A stretch of 64,000 bases of DNA from assembly GCF_965276875.1 (NCBI RefSeq), contig NZ_OZ255701.1, positions 248,001-312,000 on the forward strand, given 5' to 3'. The translations under genes and the position numbers were made by a program. This DNA is from Lichenicoccus sp965276875. Lineage in GTDB: Bacteria; Pseudomonadota; Alphaproteobacteria; Acetobacterales; Acetobacteraceae. The notes beneath the pieces are model-generated. The model saw only the letters and a list, made by a program, of their open reading frames with translations. It ran no database searches and was not told where the DNA came from. Positions 9,206 to 16,774 of this stretch are shown here, in pieces. Every line of letters begins with the position of its first letter. Positions within the stretch are counted from its first letter, which is position 1.

Positions 9206-10186
9206 ATGACTGGTGCCGACCCGCTGCCGGCGGAGTTCGCCTTCATCGCCCGGCATTTCCGACCGTTGGCAGGCCCGGGCGCGCTCGATCTTGCCGACGA
9301 TGCCGCGGCCTTTGCCCCGCCCCACGGCCGGCTGCTCGTCGTCGCCGCCGACGCGATGGTGCAGGGGGTGCATTTCCTGGCGGATGATCCGCCTGAGACG
9401 GTCGGCCGCAAGCTGCTGCGGGTGAACCTGTCGGATCTGGCCGCGATGGGGGCGGTGCCGCTCGGCTATCTGCTGACGATGGCCAGGCCGCGCGATCTCG
9501 GCGAGGCCTGGTTCGCGGGCTTATGCGACGGGCTCGCTTGCGACCAGGACACGTTCGGCGTGCATCTGCTGGGCGGCGATACCACTGTTTTCTCTGGCGT
9601 CTCGGCGGCCCCGCTGGTGTTGTCGCTGACCATCATCGGCCATGCCGCCCCCGGCGCGATCCTGCGCCGCCGCGGCGCGCAAGCCGGCGACGGGCTCTGG
9701 GTCACCGGCAGCATCGGCGACGCCGCCCTCGGCCTGGCCGTGCTGCAGGGACGGCTGGCAGACCCCTCCGGCGTCCTCGCCGACCGCTACCGTCTGCCAC
9801 AACCGCGGCTCGCATTCGGCGCCGGCCTGCACGGGATCGCCGCGGCGGCAATCGACGTCTCCGACGGGCTGGTGCAGGATTGCGGGCACCTATGCCGGCA
9901 GAGCGATGTGACGGCAACCATCGAGGCCGAGGCGGTGCCGCGCTCGGCGGCGGCGCTGGCCGCGGGACCGCATTGGCTGGAAACCTGCCTGACCGGCGGC
10001 GACGATTACGAGCTGCTGATCGCGGTGCCGGAGGTCAATAATGCGGCGTTGCATGCGCTCTCGGCGCGCTGCGGCATCGCGGTAACCCGGATCGGCGGCT
10101 TCGCCGCGGGCGCGCCTGCCGTGCGGGTCATCGACCCATCCGGGGCGGCGATAATGCTGTCGCGGACCGGCTGGAGCCATCTCTGA
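9206..10186 (+). CDS. thiL: Thiamine-monophosphate kinase
   Basis: A 326-residue kinase that converts thiamine phosphate to the active cofactor thiamine diphosphate. It belongs to the PurM-like ATP-binding superfamily. Key features are DDAAAF near residue 30, the DAMVQGVHF motif, LRVNLSDLAAMGA, the LLGGDTT loop, and GGDDYELLIAVP near residue 265. It follows nusB by 30 bp. The stop codon lies inside CTGA, where the next gene appears to start. Confidence 0.93.
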   Translation: MTGADPLPAEFAFIARHFRPLAGPGALDLADDAAAFAPPHGRLLVVAADAMVQGVHFLADDPPETVGRKLLRVNLSDLAAMGAVPLGYLLTMARPRDLGEAWFAGLCDGLACDQDTFGVHLLGGDTTVFSGVSAAPLVLSLTIIGHAAPGAILRRRGAQAGDGLWVTGSIGDAALGLAVLQGRLADPSGVLADRYRLPQPRLAFGAGLHGIAAAAIDVSDGLVQDCGHLCRQSDVTATIEAEAVPRSAAALAAGPHWLETCLTGGDDYELLIAVPEVNNAALHALSARCGIAVTRIGGFAAGAPAVRVIDPSGAAIMLSRTGWSHL

Positions 10187-11349
10187 GCACAGGCGCTCCG
10201 CCCTCGCGTGGCCTGATCGCTGCCTTCGCCTTCGCCTGCGGGCTGCTCGTCGCCAACCTCTATTACGCGCAGCCGCTGACCGCGCTGATTGGCCGCGATC
10301 TCGGGTTCCGCGCCGGCGTCGTTGGCCTGCTGGTGACCCTGACCCAGCTCGGCTACGGCGCCGGACTGCTGGTGCTGGTCTCGCTCGCCGACATCCTGGA
10401 GAACCGCGCGCTGGTGCTCGCCGCCCTCGCCGGGCTGGCGCTGGCGCTGGCCGGTGCGGCGCTGTCGACGTCTCCCGCGGCTTTCCTCGCCGCCGCCTTC
10501 GCGACCGGGTTCTGCGCCGCGGCGACCCAGATCCTGGTGCCGTTCGCCGCCCACCTCACTCCCGAACACGCACGCGGTCGAACCGTCGGCGCGGTGATGA
10601 GCGGGCTGCTGGTCGGCATCATGCTGTCGCGTCCGCTGGCCAGCCTGACCGCCGCGCGCTTCGGCTGGCAGGCGATCTTCTGGGCCTCCGCGGCGGCGAC
10701 CGTGGGCCTGTGGCTGCTGCTGCGCAAAGCCCTGCCGCGACGCGTGCCTGAGCATCAAGGGTTCGGCTTCCTGGCGGTCCTGAAATCGCTGCCGGTGCTG
10801 CTGATCGAGACCCGGCTGCTGCGGCTGCGCGCCTTCACCCAGGCGATGGCGTTCGCCGGGTTCTCGATGTTCTGGACGGCGGTGCCGCTGGTGCTGGCAA
10901 GTCCCGGCTTCGGTCTGCGCCAGCAAGGCCTCGCTCTGTTCGCGCTCGCCGGTGCCGGCGGCGCGCTGATCGCTCCGGTCGCGGGCCGACTTGCCGATCG
11001 CGGCCACACGCCGGCTGCCACCATCGCCGCCTTGTCGGGCGTGGCGATCGCCTTCGGCCTGACCATCCTGGCGGTACGCACGCATGATCTGGCACTGCTG
11101 ACCGTCGTGGCGGTGCTGCTCGACGCCTGCGTGCAGCTCAACCAGGTGGTCGGCCTGCGCGCCATCTACAACCTGCGGCCGGAGGTGCGCGGCCGGCTCA
11201 ATGCGCTCTACATGGCGATCATGTTCGCCGCCGGCGGCCTGGCCTCGATCCTTGCGACGCTGCTGCTGGAGCATTTCGGCTGGACCCCGGTGGCATTGCT
11301 CGGCGCGGTCTGCGCCGGCGTGGCCCTGGCGGTGCAGCTTCGTTCATGA
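10183..11349 (+). CDS. MFS transporter, apparent CTG start
   Basis: A drug/metabolite efflux-type major facilitator transporter with about 12 membrane helices and DHA1-like character. Conserved sequence begins at GLIAAFAFACGLLVANLYYAQPL, upstream of the first GTG (10333), so that GTG would delete the first helix. No ATG, GTG or TTG lies between thiL and this point in the frame. The best start is the CTG at 10183, overlapping the thiL stop as CTGA. The protein would be 388 residues. The final 50 bp belong to the first copy of a 155-bp direct repeat. The substrate is unknown. Confidence 0.75.
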   Translation: MSTGAPPSRGLIAAFAFACGLLVANLYYAQPLTALIGRDLGFRAGVVGLLVTLTQLGYGAGLLVLVSLADILENRALVLAALAGLALALAGAALSTSPAAFLAAAFATGFCAAATQILVPFAAHLTPEHARGRTVGAVMSGLLVGIMLSRPLASLTAARFGWQAIFWASAAATVGLWLLLRKALPRRVPEHQGFGFLAVLKSLPVLLIETRLLRLRAFTQAMAFAGFSMFWTAVPLVLASPGFGLRQQGLALFALAGAGGALIAPVAGRLADRGHTPAATIAALSGVAIAFGLTILAVRTHDLALLTVVAVLLDACVQLNQVVGLRAIYNLRPEVRGRLNALYMAIMFAAGGLASILATLLLEHFGWTPVALLGAVCAGVALAVQLRS

Positions 11350-11446
11350 TTGGCTGGCGGCCTGCCCAAGGATCCCGCCGCATGGACGAGCCCGATTACC
11401 ACGCTCTGGTGCGTGCCAACGCGGGGTTCCTGGCGCTGCCGATCGA
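11293..11446 (+). repeat. Direct repeat, copy A (154 bp)
   Basis: About 95 percent identical to 12585-12739 (six substitutions and one indel by eye). It spans the last codons of the MFS gene and the first 22 codons of the atzG-like gene. The intervening 1.14 kb holds the lysozyme cassette. This arrangement is what a single-crossover integration of circular DNA, or a tandem duplication with a captured insert, would leave. Confidence 0.9.
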
Positions 11447-11531
11447 GCGGTGCACCGAGTCGGCCAACATCTACGGGGGCCTGTTGGCAGGCCCCGCGGC
11501 AGTACTGCAAAAATTCCTTGCCCGACGCTAG
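11382..11531 (+). pseudogene. Truncated atzG-like copy
   Basis: The first 22 residues (MDEPDYHALVRANAGFLALPIE) match the intact atzG-like gene at 12675. The frame then runs into unrelated sequence at 11447 and stops at 11531. It marks the left junction of the inserted cassette, and no functional small subunit is expected from it. Confidence 0.8.
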
Positions 11532-11576
11532 GGAGCCGTGACAGATCGGATCCGTAACAGAACCATGTAATTGGCC

Positions 11577-12032
11577 ATGCCCGATGCGGACGAGAACGAG
11601 AGACGGCTGCAAGCGTTCCTGGCCTTGATCCGATATGCGGAAAGCGGGAAGCAAGAGCGATCCGACGCTTATACTCGCTTGTATGGTGGTGCTCACTTTC
11701 ACGGCTTCAGCAATCATCCAAGGCACAAGGTGACAAGATGGCAACATACAACAACTGCTGCCGGCGCCTATGGGATCACTGCGGACACGTATGACGACGC
11801 CGTGAAAGCCCACGTTGTCCATGATTTTTCTGAACCCTCTCAGGATGCCATCGCAACATGGCGCATCAACCACAGAGGTGCTCTGTGGAATATTTGGGAC
11901 GGGAGACTGGACGCCGCCTTTACTGCCCTCAACCAGACTTGGTCGTCGCTACCTGGAGGAGGACAGCAGGAAATAACGTCTGAGGAGGCAAAGCGTTATG
12001 TCTGGAATCGACTGGGAGAAGCCTGTCCATGA
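11577..12032 (+). CDS. Lambda-lysozyme-like muramidase (GH104-like)
   Basis: A 151-residue protein resembling phage lambda R-type lytic transglycosylases. The pattern fits: a catalytic-type Glu in IRYAESGK (residue 22), then YTRLYGG, FSNHPRH, the substrate-loop-like TTTAAGAYGIT, FSEPSQDAIATW, a GALWNI repeat and WSSLPGGGQQE near the C-terminus. No signal peptide is visible, as in holin-dependent endolysins or secreted effectors. The ATG at 11577 is preferred over an in-frame TTG at 11571. GC content is visibly lower than in flanking genes. Its stop overlaps the next start (ATGA). Confidence 0.72.
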   Translation: MPDADENERRLQAFLALIRYAESGKQERSDAYTRLYGGAHFHGFSNHPRHKVTRWQHTTTAAGAYGITADTYDDAVKAHVVHDFSEPSQDAIATWRINHRGALWNIWDGRLDAAFTALNQTWSSLPGGGQQEITSEEAKRYVWNRLGEACP

Positions 12033-12568
12033 GATGGTCACTGGCTTTTGCTTGCGCGGCAGCATTGCTGAGCCCGGAAATACTTCATGCTTCTGGCTCG
12101 CACACTGAGGTGGACAGAGCAAACCTTGAATGCGGCGGAACAAAGTTCTCCGCAAGAAGTACTTTCCGTCGATTTGCGCCGGTATCGCAGGTCATGATCG
12201 CCCGGCCGGCAGGCGCAAGAACCGCGACTCCGGTTGATCTCAGGCAGACACGGATTTCTTATCGACGCGAGTTGGGCAACACCAAAGGCCTGTCCTCTTT
12301 CGTGTCCGGCTGGCAATGCAGGCGGACCCCGGCGGGCCATGTCCTGGTGCTCTGGTATGTCTGTCCGGAGGACCTGCGCGAGGACGTGCCGCAAGCACTT
12401 TGCAGTCTTACCCGCGAGTGGGAACGCTACGTCGCTCTTGACGGAAGCCTCCTGGATAACGGCTTCTCGTTCGATGATGCGCGCTACGAGAAGCTTCGCA
12501 CCGAACTTGGCTACCCGGACAAGCCAGATGAAGCATTTGATGAGGGACCCTTCCTTTCCATTCATTGA
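12029..12568 (+). CDS. Exported protein paired with lysozyme
   Basis: A 179-residue protein of unrecognised family. It has a signal peptide (MRWSLAFACAAALLSPEILHASG) and four cysteines in the mature part (LECGG, WQCRR, WYVCP, ALCSL), which suggests two periplasmic disulfides. Start and stop overlap with the upstream lysozyme gene (ATGA) imply co-expression. A periplasmic partner of a muramidase could be an inhibitor (immunity protein) or a lysis accessory; this is inference from context. It does not resemble Rz/Rz1 spanins in length or layout. Confidence 0.6.
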   Translation: MRWSLAFACAAALLSPEILHASGSHTEVDRANLECGGTKFSARSTFRRFAPVSQVMIARPAGARTATPVDLRQTRISYRRELGNTKGLSSFVSGWQCRRTPAGHVLVLWYVCPEDLREDVPQALCSLTREWERYVALDGSLLDNGFSFDDARYEKLRTELGYPDKPDEAFDEGPFLSIH

Positions 12569-12584
12569 TCTCCGGCGCCGAGTT

Positions 12585-12739
12585 GCATTGCTCGGCGCGG
12601 TCTGCGCCGGCCTGGCCCTGGCGGTGCAGCTTCGTTCGTGATTGGCTGGCGGCCCGCCCCAAGGATGCCGCCGCATGGACGAGCCCGATTTCCACGCTCT
12701 GGTGCGTGCCAACGCGGCGTTCCTGGCGCTGCCGATCGA
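12585..12739 (+). repeat. Direct repeat, copy B (155 bp)
   Basis: Second copy of the repeat at 11293. It carries a relic of the MFS 3' end (codons for LLGAVCAG...AVQLRS and stop) followed by the start of the intact atzG-like gene. This copy restores the MFS-to-atzG junction expected before the insertion. Confidence 0.9.
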
Positions 12740-12857
12740 CCCCGCGATGCTGGACGGCGTGGTCGCCAACCTCGTGTTGCTGCATCGCCATGCGGCCGCG
12801 GTTATGGAATTCGCGCTGCCGGACGCGCTCGATGCAGCACCGAGCTTTCGGCCATGA
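12675..12857 (+). CDS. atzG: AtzG-like amidase small subunit (DUF4089 type)
   Basis: A 60-residue helical protein of the AtzG/DUF4089 type: a FLALPIDPAMLDGVVANL helix and an ending EFALPDALDAAPSFRP. In the AtzE-AtzG complex the small subunit stabilises the amidase. The ATG at 12675 has AAGGA at 12661. Its stop overlaps the amidase start by 4 bp (ATGA), matching the known gene order. Confidence 0.82.
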   Translation: MDEPDFHALVRANAAFLALPIDPAMLDGVVANLVLLHRHAAAVMEFALPDALDAAPSFRP

Positions 12858-14149
12858 CCATCGCGGCCGGGGTCGCGGCCCGGCTCGCGGCAATCGAGCG
12901 GCACGACCCGGTGCTGAACTGCTTCACCACCGTGCTTGCCAACTCCGCCCGCCATGAGGCCGAGGCGCTGGACCGCCGAATCGCCGCCGGCGAGATGCCG
13001 GGGCCGCTCTGGGGGGTACCATTCGCGGTCAAGGACCTGTTCGACGTCGGCGGTGTGGTGACGCGCGCCGGCTCGGCCATCCTGGCGACGGGGGCGCCGG
13101 CGGCGCGTGATGCGACCGTGGTCGGGCGCCTGCGCGCCGCTGGCGCGATCCTGCTCGGCTGCCTCAACATGGACGAGTTCGCCTACGGCTTCACCACCGA
13201 GAACGCGCATTACGGCACCACCGCCAACCCGCACGCCACCGACCGCATCGCCGGCGGCTCATCGGGCGGCTCGGCCGCCGCGGTGGCCGCCGGCCTGGTC
13301 GCGTTCTCGCTCGGCACCGACACCAACGGCTCGATCCGGGTGCCGGCCTCCCTGTGCGGCATCCTCGGCCTCAAGCCGACCTTCGGCCGACTGTCGCGCG
13401 ACGGCGTCTTGCCCTTCGTCAACAGCTTCGACCATGTCGGCCCGTTTGCGCGCACCGTCGCCGACCTGGCGCGGGTCTATGAGGTCATGGCCGCCGCCGA
13501 ACCGCCTTTGCCGGCGCCGATGCCAACCCACCCGAGGGTCGGCCGGCTGGTCGGCTGGTTCGCCGCGGGCGCCTCGGCGCAGGCGCTGGACGCGGTCGAC
13601 CGGGTGGCGGACGCACTCGGCGGGGCGGCCCCGGTGGAGCTGGCGGAGACCGCCCGCGCCCGCTCGGCCGCTTTTTGCATCAGCGCCGCCGAAGGCGCAG
13701 CACTGCATCTGCCACGGCTGCGTGCCCATGCGTCGCAGTTCGACCCCGCCACCCGCGACCGCCTGCTCGCCGGCGCCCTGCTGCCGGCGGCGGTAGTGGC
13801 GCAGGCGCAGCGCTTGCGCGCCTGGTATCGCGCCGAGGCGAGGCGCCTGTTCGAGCGCTTCGACATGCTGCTGGCCCCCGCGACGCCGACCTCGGCACCG
13901 CTGCGTGGGCAGCCGACCCTCATCATGGATGGTGTCGCGGTTCCGGTGCGCGCCAATCTTGGGCTCTACACCCAACCGATCAGCTTCATCGGCCTGCCGG
14001 TGGTCACTGTTCCGGTGCGCGGCACCGGCGCGCTGCCGATCGGGGTACAGCTGATTACCCGACCCTTCGAGGAGGCGCTGGGGCTGCGCATCGCGGCCGA
14101 ACTGGAGCGGCAGGCCGTGATCGGCTGCGAGCCGCTCGCGTACGATTGA
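12854..14149 (+). CDS. atzE: AtzE-like amidohydrolase (amidase signature family)
   Basis: A 431-residue amidase-signature enzyme. The Ser-cisSer-Lys triad can be placed: Lys60 in FAVKDLFD, Ser136 in AGGSSGGS and Ser160 in GTDTNGSIRVPA; the 24-residue spacing between the serines is standard. Coupling to an AtzG-like gene, and an atzH-like fragment just downstream, make this an AtzE-type enzyme; the characterised AtzE hydrolyses 1-carboxybiuret. The real substrate here, possibly a urea-derived amide, is not shown by the sequence. Confidence 0.85.
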   Translation: MTIAAGVAARLAAIERHDPVLNCFTTVLANSARHEAEALDRRIAAGEMPGPLWGVPFAVKDLFDVGGVVTRAGSAILATGAPAARDATVVGRLRAAGAILLGCLNMDEFAYGFTTENAHYGTTANPHATDRIAGGSSGGSAAAVAAGLVAFSLGTDTNGSIRVPASLCGILGLKPTFGRLSRDGVLPFVNSFDHVGPFARTVADLARVYEVMAAAEPPLPAPMPTHPRVGRLVGWFAAGASAQALDAVDRVADALGGAAPVELAETARARSAAFCISAAEGAALHLPRLRAHASQFDPATRDRLLAGALLPAAVVAQAQRLRAWYRAEARRLFERFDMLLAPATPTSAPLRGQPTLIMDGVAVPVRANLGLYTQPISFIGLPVVTVPVRGTGALPIGVQLITRPFEEALGLRIAAELERQAVIGCEPLAYD

Positions 14150-14300
14150 ACTGCCGGCCGACAACTCCGATGCCCGCGCTGAGATCGAAGCGGCATTCGC
14201 GCGCTACGAGGCAGCGCTCACCGCCAACGGTATCGGCACGCTCGACGCCACGTTTCCACAGTCGGCGCAGCCTATCCACTATGGCATCAGCGAGAACCCC
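14148..14300 (+). pseudogene. atzH-like N-terminal fragment (DUF3225)
   Basis: Directly after atzE, a second frame reads ELPADNSD, then EIEAAFARYEAAL, TLDATF and HYGISENPS, the N-terminal half of the NTF2-like AtzH/DUF3225 family. The match stops near 14300, just before the end of the convergent four-gene operon. No ATG/GTG/TTG is present at the expected start (ATT at 14145). It appears truncated by the island insertion. Confidence 0.65.
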
Positions 14301-14325
14301 AGCCGGCTGCCGGATCGACGCGGAG

Positions 14326-15033
14326 TCACGCCATCGCGCCCGTCATGCGGTCGATCCGGCGTGAGAGCAGCCTGACCATTTCAGACAGCTCCGCCAGCTT
14401 TGTCAGCTTTCCATCCGAGTCGACCCGGAGACCGTCTTCGCTGTCCGAAAGCCGCAGGACAAGCCGCGGGATCGGACTACACTGAAACAGCTGCAGCACG
14501 GTGTCGGCAAGGTCGTGCCAGCCTACCGGAATGCGAGCCGGTGCTGCGAGCACGTTCGCACGCAAGGCGGTCATTTCGCCCACCGTGAAGCCGAGTGGCG
14601 GGACGTGGAAGCCGGGTTCTGCGCGATCAAGCACCGATGGCACCACATCCGGAACTCCAGGCCGTCCCGGTAGACGCACGCCGGGAGCCAGGGTCGCAAG
14701 CCAAAGCGGCTGATATTTGTAGAGACGCCCCGGATGGCCGCTCACTTCGCACAGACGCCGAGACATGGCAGTCGCCAGATCGATCGCGGAAGGCCAGGTT
14801 CGGCAGGGGTGGACTCGAAACGTCAGTGAGCCAAACTTTGATTTCACCTGGTCTGCAACGCATGGCGGGTCGGCACTCAGCAGAGCAGAAAGTGTCTCAA
14901 CGAGCGGAAACCACCCCGGTCCGACCTCAAAGCCCCTGCCCATCGCAAAGCACTGCGGATCACCCTCACGATTGGCGAATAAGCCCGGGTAACGCGAGCA
15001 CAAAATCGCATCGAGGTCAGCGGAGAGTTTCAT
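14326..15033 (-). CDS. Hypothetical protein, fourth gene of the nuclease island
   Basis: A 235-residue soluble protein, start ATG at 15033. The N-terminal part (ILCSRYPGLF, then GPGWFPLVETL, then VADQVKSKFGSLTFRV and a LCEVSGHPGRLY ending) resembles an uncharacterised family of small proteins scattered in phages and accessory regions, with a GW..L..L and VK.KFG.L.F pattern. The C-terminal part contains VGWHDLADTVLQLFQ and a final SEMVRLLSRRIDRM helix. No catalytic motif was recognised. It lies 20 bp after the 130-residue gene in the same operon. Confidence 0.6.
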   Translation of the reverse strand: MKLSADLDAILCSRYPGLFANREGDPQCFAMGRGFEVGPGWFPLVETLSALLSADPPCVADQVKSKFGSLTFRVHPCRTWPSAIDLATAMSRRLCEVSGHPGRLYKYQPLWLATLAPGVRLPGRPGVPDVVPSVLDRAEPGFHVPPLGFTVGEMTALRANVLAAPARIPVGWHDLADTVLQLFQCSPIPRLVLRLSDSEDGLRVDSDGKLTKLAELSEMVRLLSRRIDRMTGAMA

Positions 15034-15053
15034 GGCCGGTCTGCGCCGCGCGA

Positions 15054-15446
15054 TCAACCGGTCGCAGTGCGGTAATGCGCGTCTCCCCGCACTTCGCGCC
15101 GCATGCCCGCCAGCGCGAATGCAGCCACGATCCGCGCCACAACTTTGGTTGGTTGCAGAAAGGGGTCTGCATAGATCGTGAACAGGCCAGTCGGTCGGTG
15201 ATACACGACTCGTCCGCGTGGGCAGTCCTCGTACTCCTGCCAGGCAATACACGCGGGCAATCCGCGCTCGGCAAGAGAAGCCGCGCCCTGCCGACGCCAC
15301 GCTTCCCAAACCTCGTAGTGGCCTTTCGGATGGGTCAGGAACTCTCCGTAGGACTCGCCTTTTGAGAGCGCGGTGGTATCGATAACAAGGACATGGTCGC
15401 CATTCATGGGCACGCCCCAGAAAATTCCGACCAGCGGCTCACTCAC
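15054..15446 (-). CDS. Hypothetical protein, third gene of the nuclease island
   Basis: A 130-residue protein. The GTG start at 15446 overlaps the nuclease stop (GTGA), so it is translationally coupled. Features are VGIFWGVPM, YGEFLTHPKGHYEVWEAW, PRGRVVYHRPTGLFTIYAD and a final DAHYRTATG. No membrane segment or known active site is visible. The tight coupling suggests a subunit or inhibitor acting with the upstream nuclease-like protein. Confidence 0.62.
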   Translation of the reverse strand: MSEPLVGIFWGVPMNGDHVLVIDTTALSKGESYGEFLTHPKGHYEVWEAWRRQGAASLAERGLPACIAWQEYEDCPRGRVVYHRPTGLFTIYADPFLQPTKVVARIVAAFALAGMRREVRGDAHYRTATG

Positions 15447-16774
15447 TTCTCGAACGCTTGGTCATTGAGCAAGGCGCGCGCCCTCTGAACGATGGCGGTG
15501 AGCGTGCCCTTGTCAAAGGCGTCCGCGATCGTGCCCTCGCAAAAGCGCTCCCCCCTGATCACCGCCGTCAGCATGTGCCGCAGGTCGTCCATCGTTGCCC
15601 TGGTCACGGCCTCGTTGCTTGCGAAAAGCGTCTTGGCCTTGTCCCCCTCCATCCAGTCAGACCAGTTGGTGGTCATGATCCAACCGGATTTATACACAGC
15701 TTCATAAAAAGCTTCGCCTCCATCGGAAAGATCGAACCACGGGAGCTTGGTAATGCCGTTGGGGCTTGGACTCGGATTTGACCACTGACCGATAGAAAAG
15801 CCAGGAGCTGCAAACACGTCCGCGAACCGCGCGAGCTCTGCAAGCTGCGGTTCGGCACTTGCTTCGGAGATTTCGGTGGTCAGCCCATCTGGCAGAAGAA
15901 TGTCGCGTGCAGATGGCGCTATGATGAGGCGAACGCCACTTAGCCCGGCAGTTTCCAGTGCCGGCCGGTGCTTGTTGTGCCAGTTCGGGTGTAAGGCGCT
16001 GGTCGTGTATCCAAAGATCACGAGCCGTGGTTCGGGATCGATAACAAGATTGCTGCCTTCCTTTGCAGCTTCCGCAAGCAGGGGATGGATCGTTTGTCCC
16101 TGCATTCCGCGCAGCGCGAGCAGCACCTGGCAGGTCCGGCGATAGCACTTGACAAGTAGCTCACTCCCGCCATCGGCTCCAAGCCATTTGGCATATTTCC
16201 TGAGCTGTTCGAAAACTTCGGGCTTCGTGTTGGAGACCAGCGAAGGATTTCCGAAGCACTTGGCCTCGTAAAAAGTGATACGAATTGCGCTGTCATGGCG
16301 CTCCAGTGCAACCATGTCGATGCGGGATCGGTGCCCGGGCAGCGCCATTTCGACGTCGATTACGTGCGGATTATTATCCGCGATAGCCGCCACCCCCCTT
16401 TTCTCATCACCCGCAAAGTCCCGGGCTTTCTTGATCCAGTGGTCCAGCATGACCCTTCCGGTATAGTGGACGTCGCCTGCCTTGTTGCCATCGAACCTGA
16501 GATACTTCTGACCCTCGGCCGCCTCAAGGACGTATTTATGGTGAATTTCGGCGTGCAAGGAAGGTTTAGCCGCGGCATTAAACTTGACTCGGTAGATTGA
16601 TTGCCCCTCGACATAGGCGTTCAGATATCTGTCGCGAACAGCCAGGAAGAGCGGTCGCTTTCGTCCGCTTGCATCCTCAAAACGGGCTTCCAGCACGTCC
16701 TTCCACCACGCCGGGCGCTCATCCAACGCGGTGAGGCCGGTATCTGCAAATTCTCGCCCGAAAATCATGGTCAT
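15443..16774 (-). CDS. PD-(D/E)XK nuclease-like protein with DUF6508-like C-terminus
   Basis: A 443-residue protein with two modules. The N-terminal one carries a PD-(D/E)XK-type core: Asp153 in RIDMVAL, then beta-strand ITFYEAK with Glu170 and Lys172; Glu142 may also contribute. The C-terminal 100 residues (PWFDLSDGGEAFYEAVYKSGW through IRGERFCEGTIADAF) look like DUF6508. The ATG at 16774 overlaps the MBL stop by 1 bp (TGATG); an ATG two codons later is an alternative with better spacing from GGGAGG. Base composition is lower in GC than the neighbouring core genes. Substrate (DNA or RNA) is unknown. Confidence 0.65.
   Translation of the reverse strand: MTMIFGREFADTGLTALDERPAWWKDVLEARFEDASGRKRPLFLAVRDRYLNAYVEGQSIYRVKFNAAAKPSLHAEIHHKYVLEAAEGQKYLRFDGNKAGDVHYTGRVMLDHWIKKARDFAGDEKRGVAAIADNNPHVIDVEMALPGHRSRIDMVALERHDSAIRITFYEAKCFGNPSLVSNTKPEVFEQLRKYAKWLGADGGSELLVKCYRRTCQVLLALRGMQGQTIHPLLAEAAKEGSNLVIDPEPRLVIFGYTTSALHPNWHNKHRPALETAGLSGVRLIIAPSARDILLPDGLTTEISEASAEPQLAELARFADVFAAPGFSIGQWSNPSPSPNGITKLPWFDLSDGGEAFYEAVYKSGWIMTTNWSDWMEGDKAKTLFASNEAVTRATMDDLRHMLTAVIRGERFCEGTIADAFDKGTLTAIVQRARALLNDQAFEK

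Noticed and set aside
10333..11349. GTG at 10333 as the MFS start
   Set aside because: It would delete the first membrane helix, which is clearly encoded upstream in the same frame.
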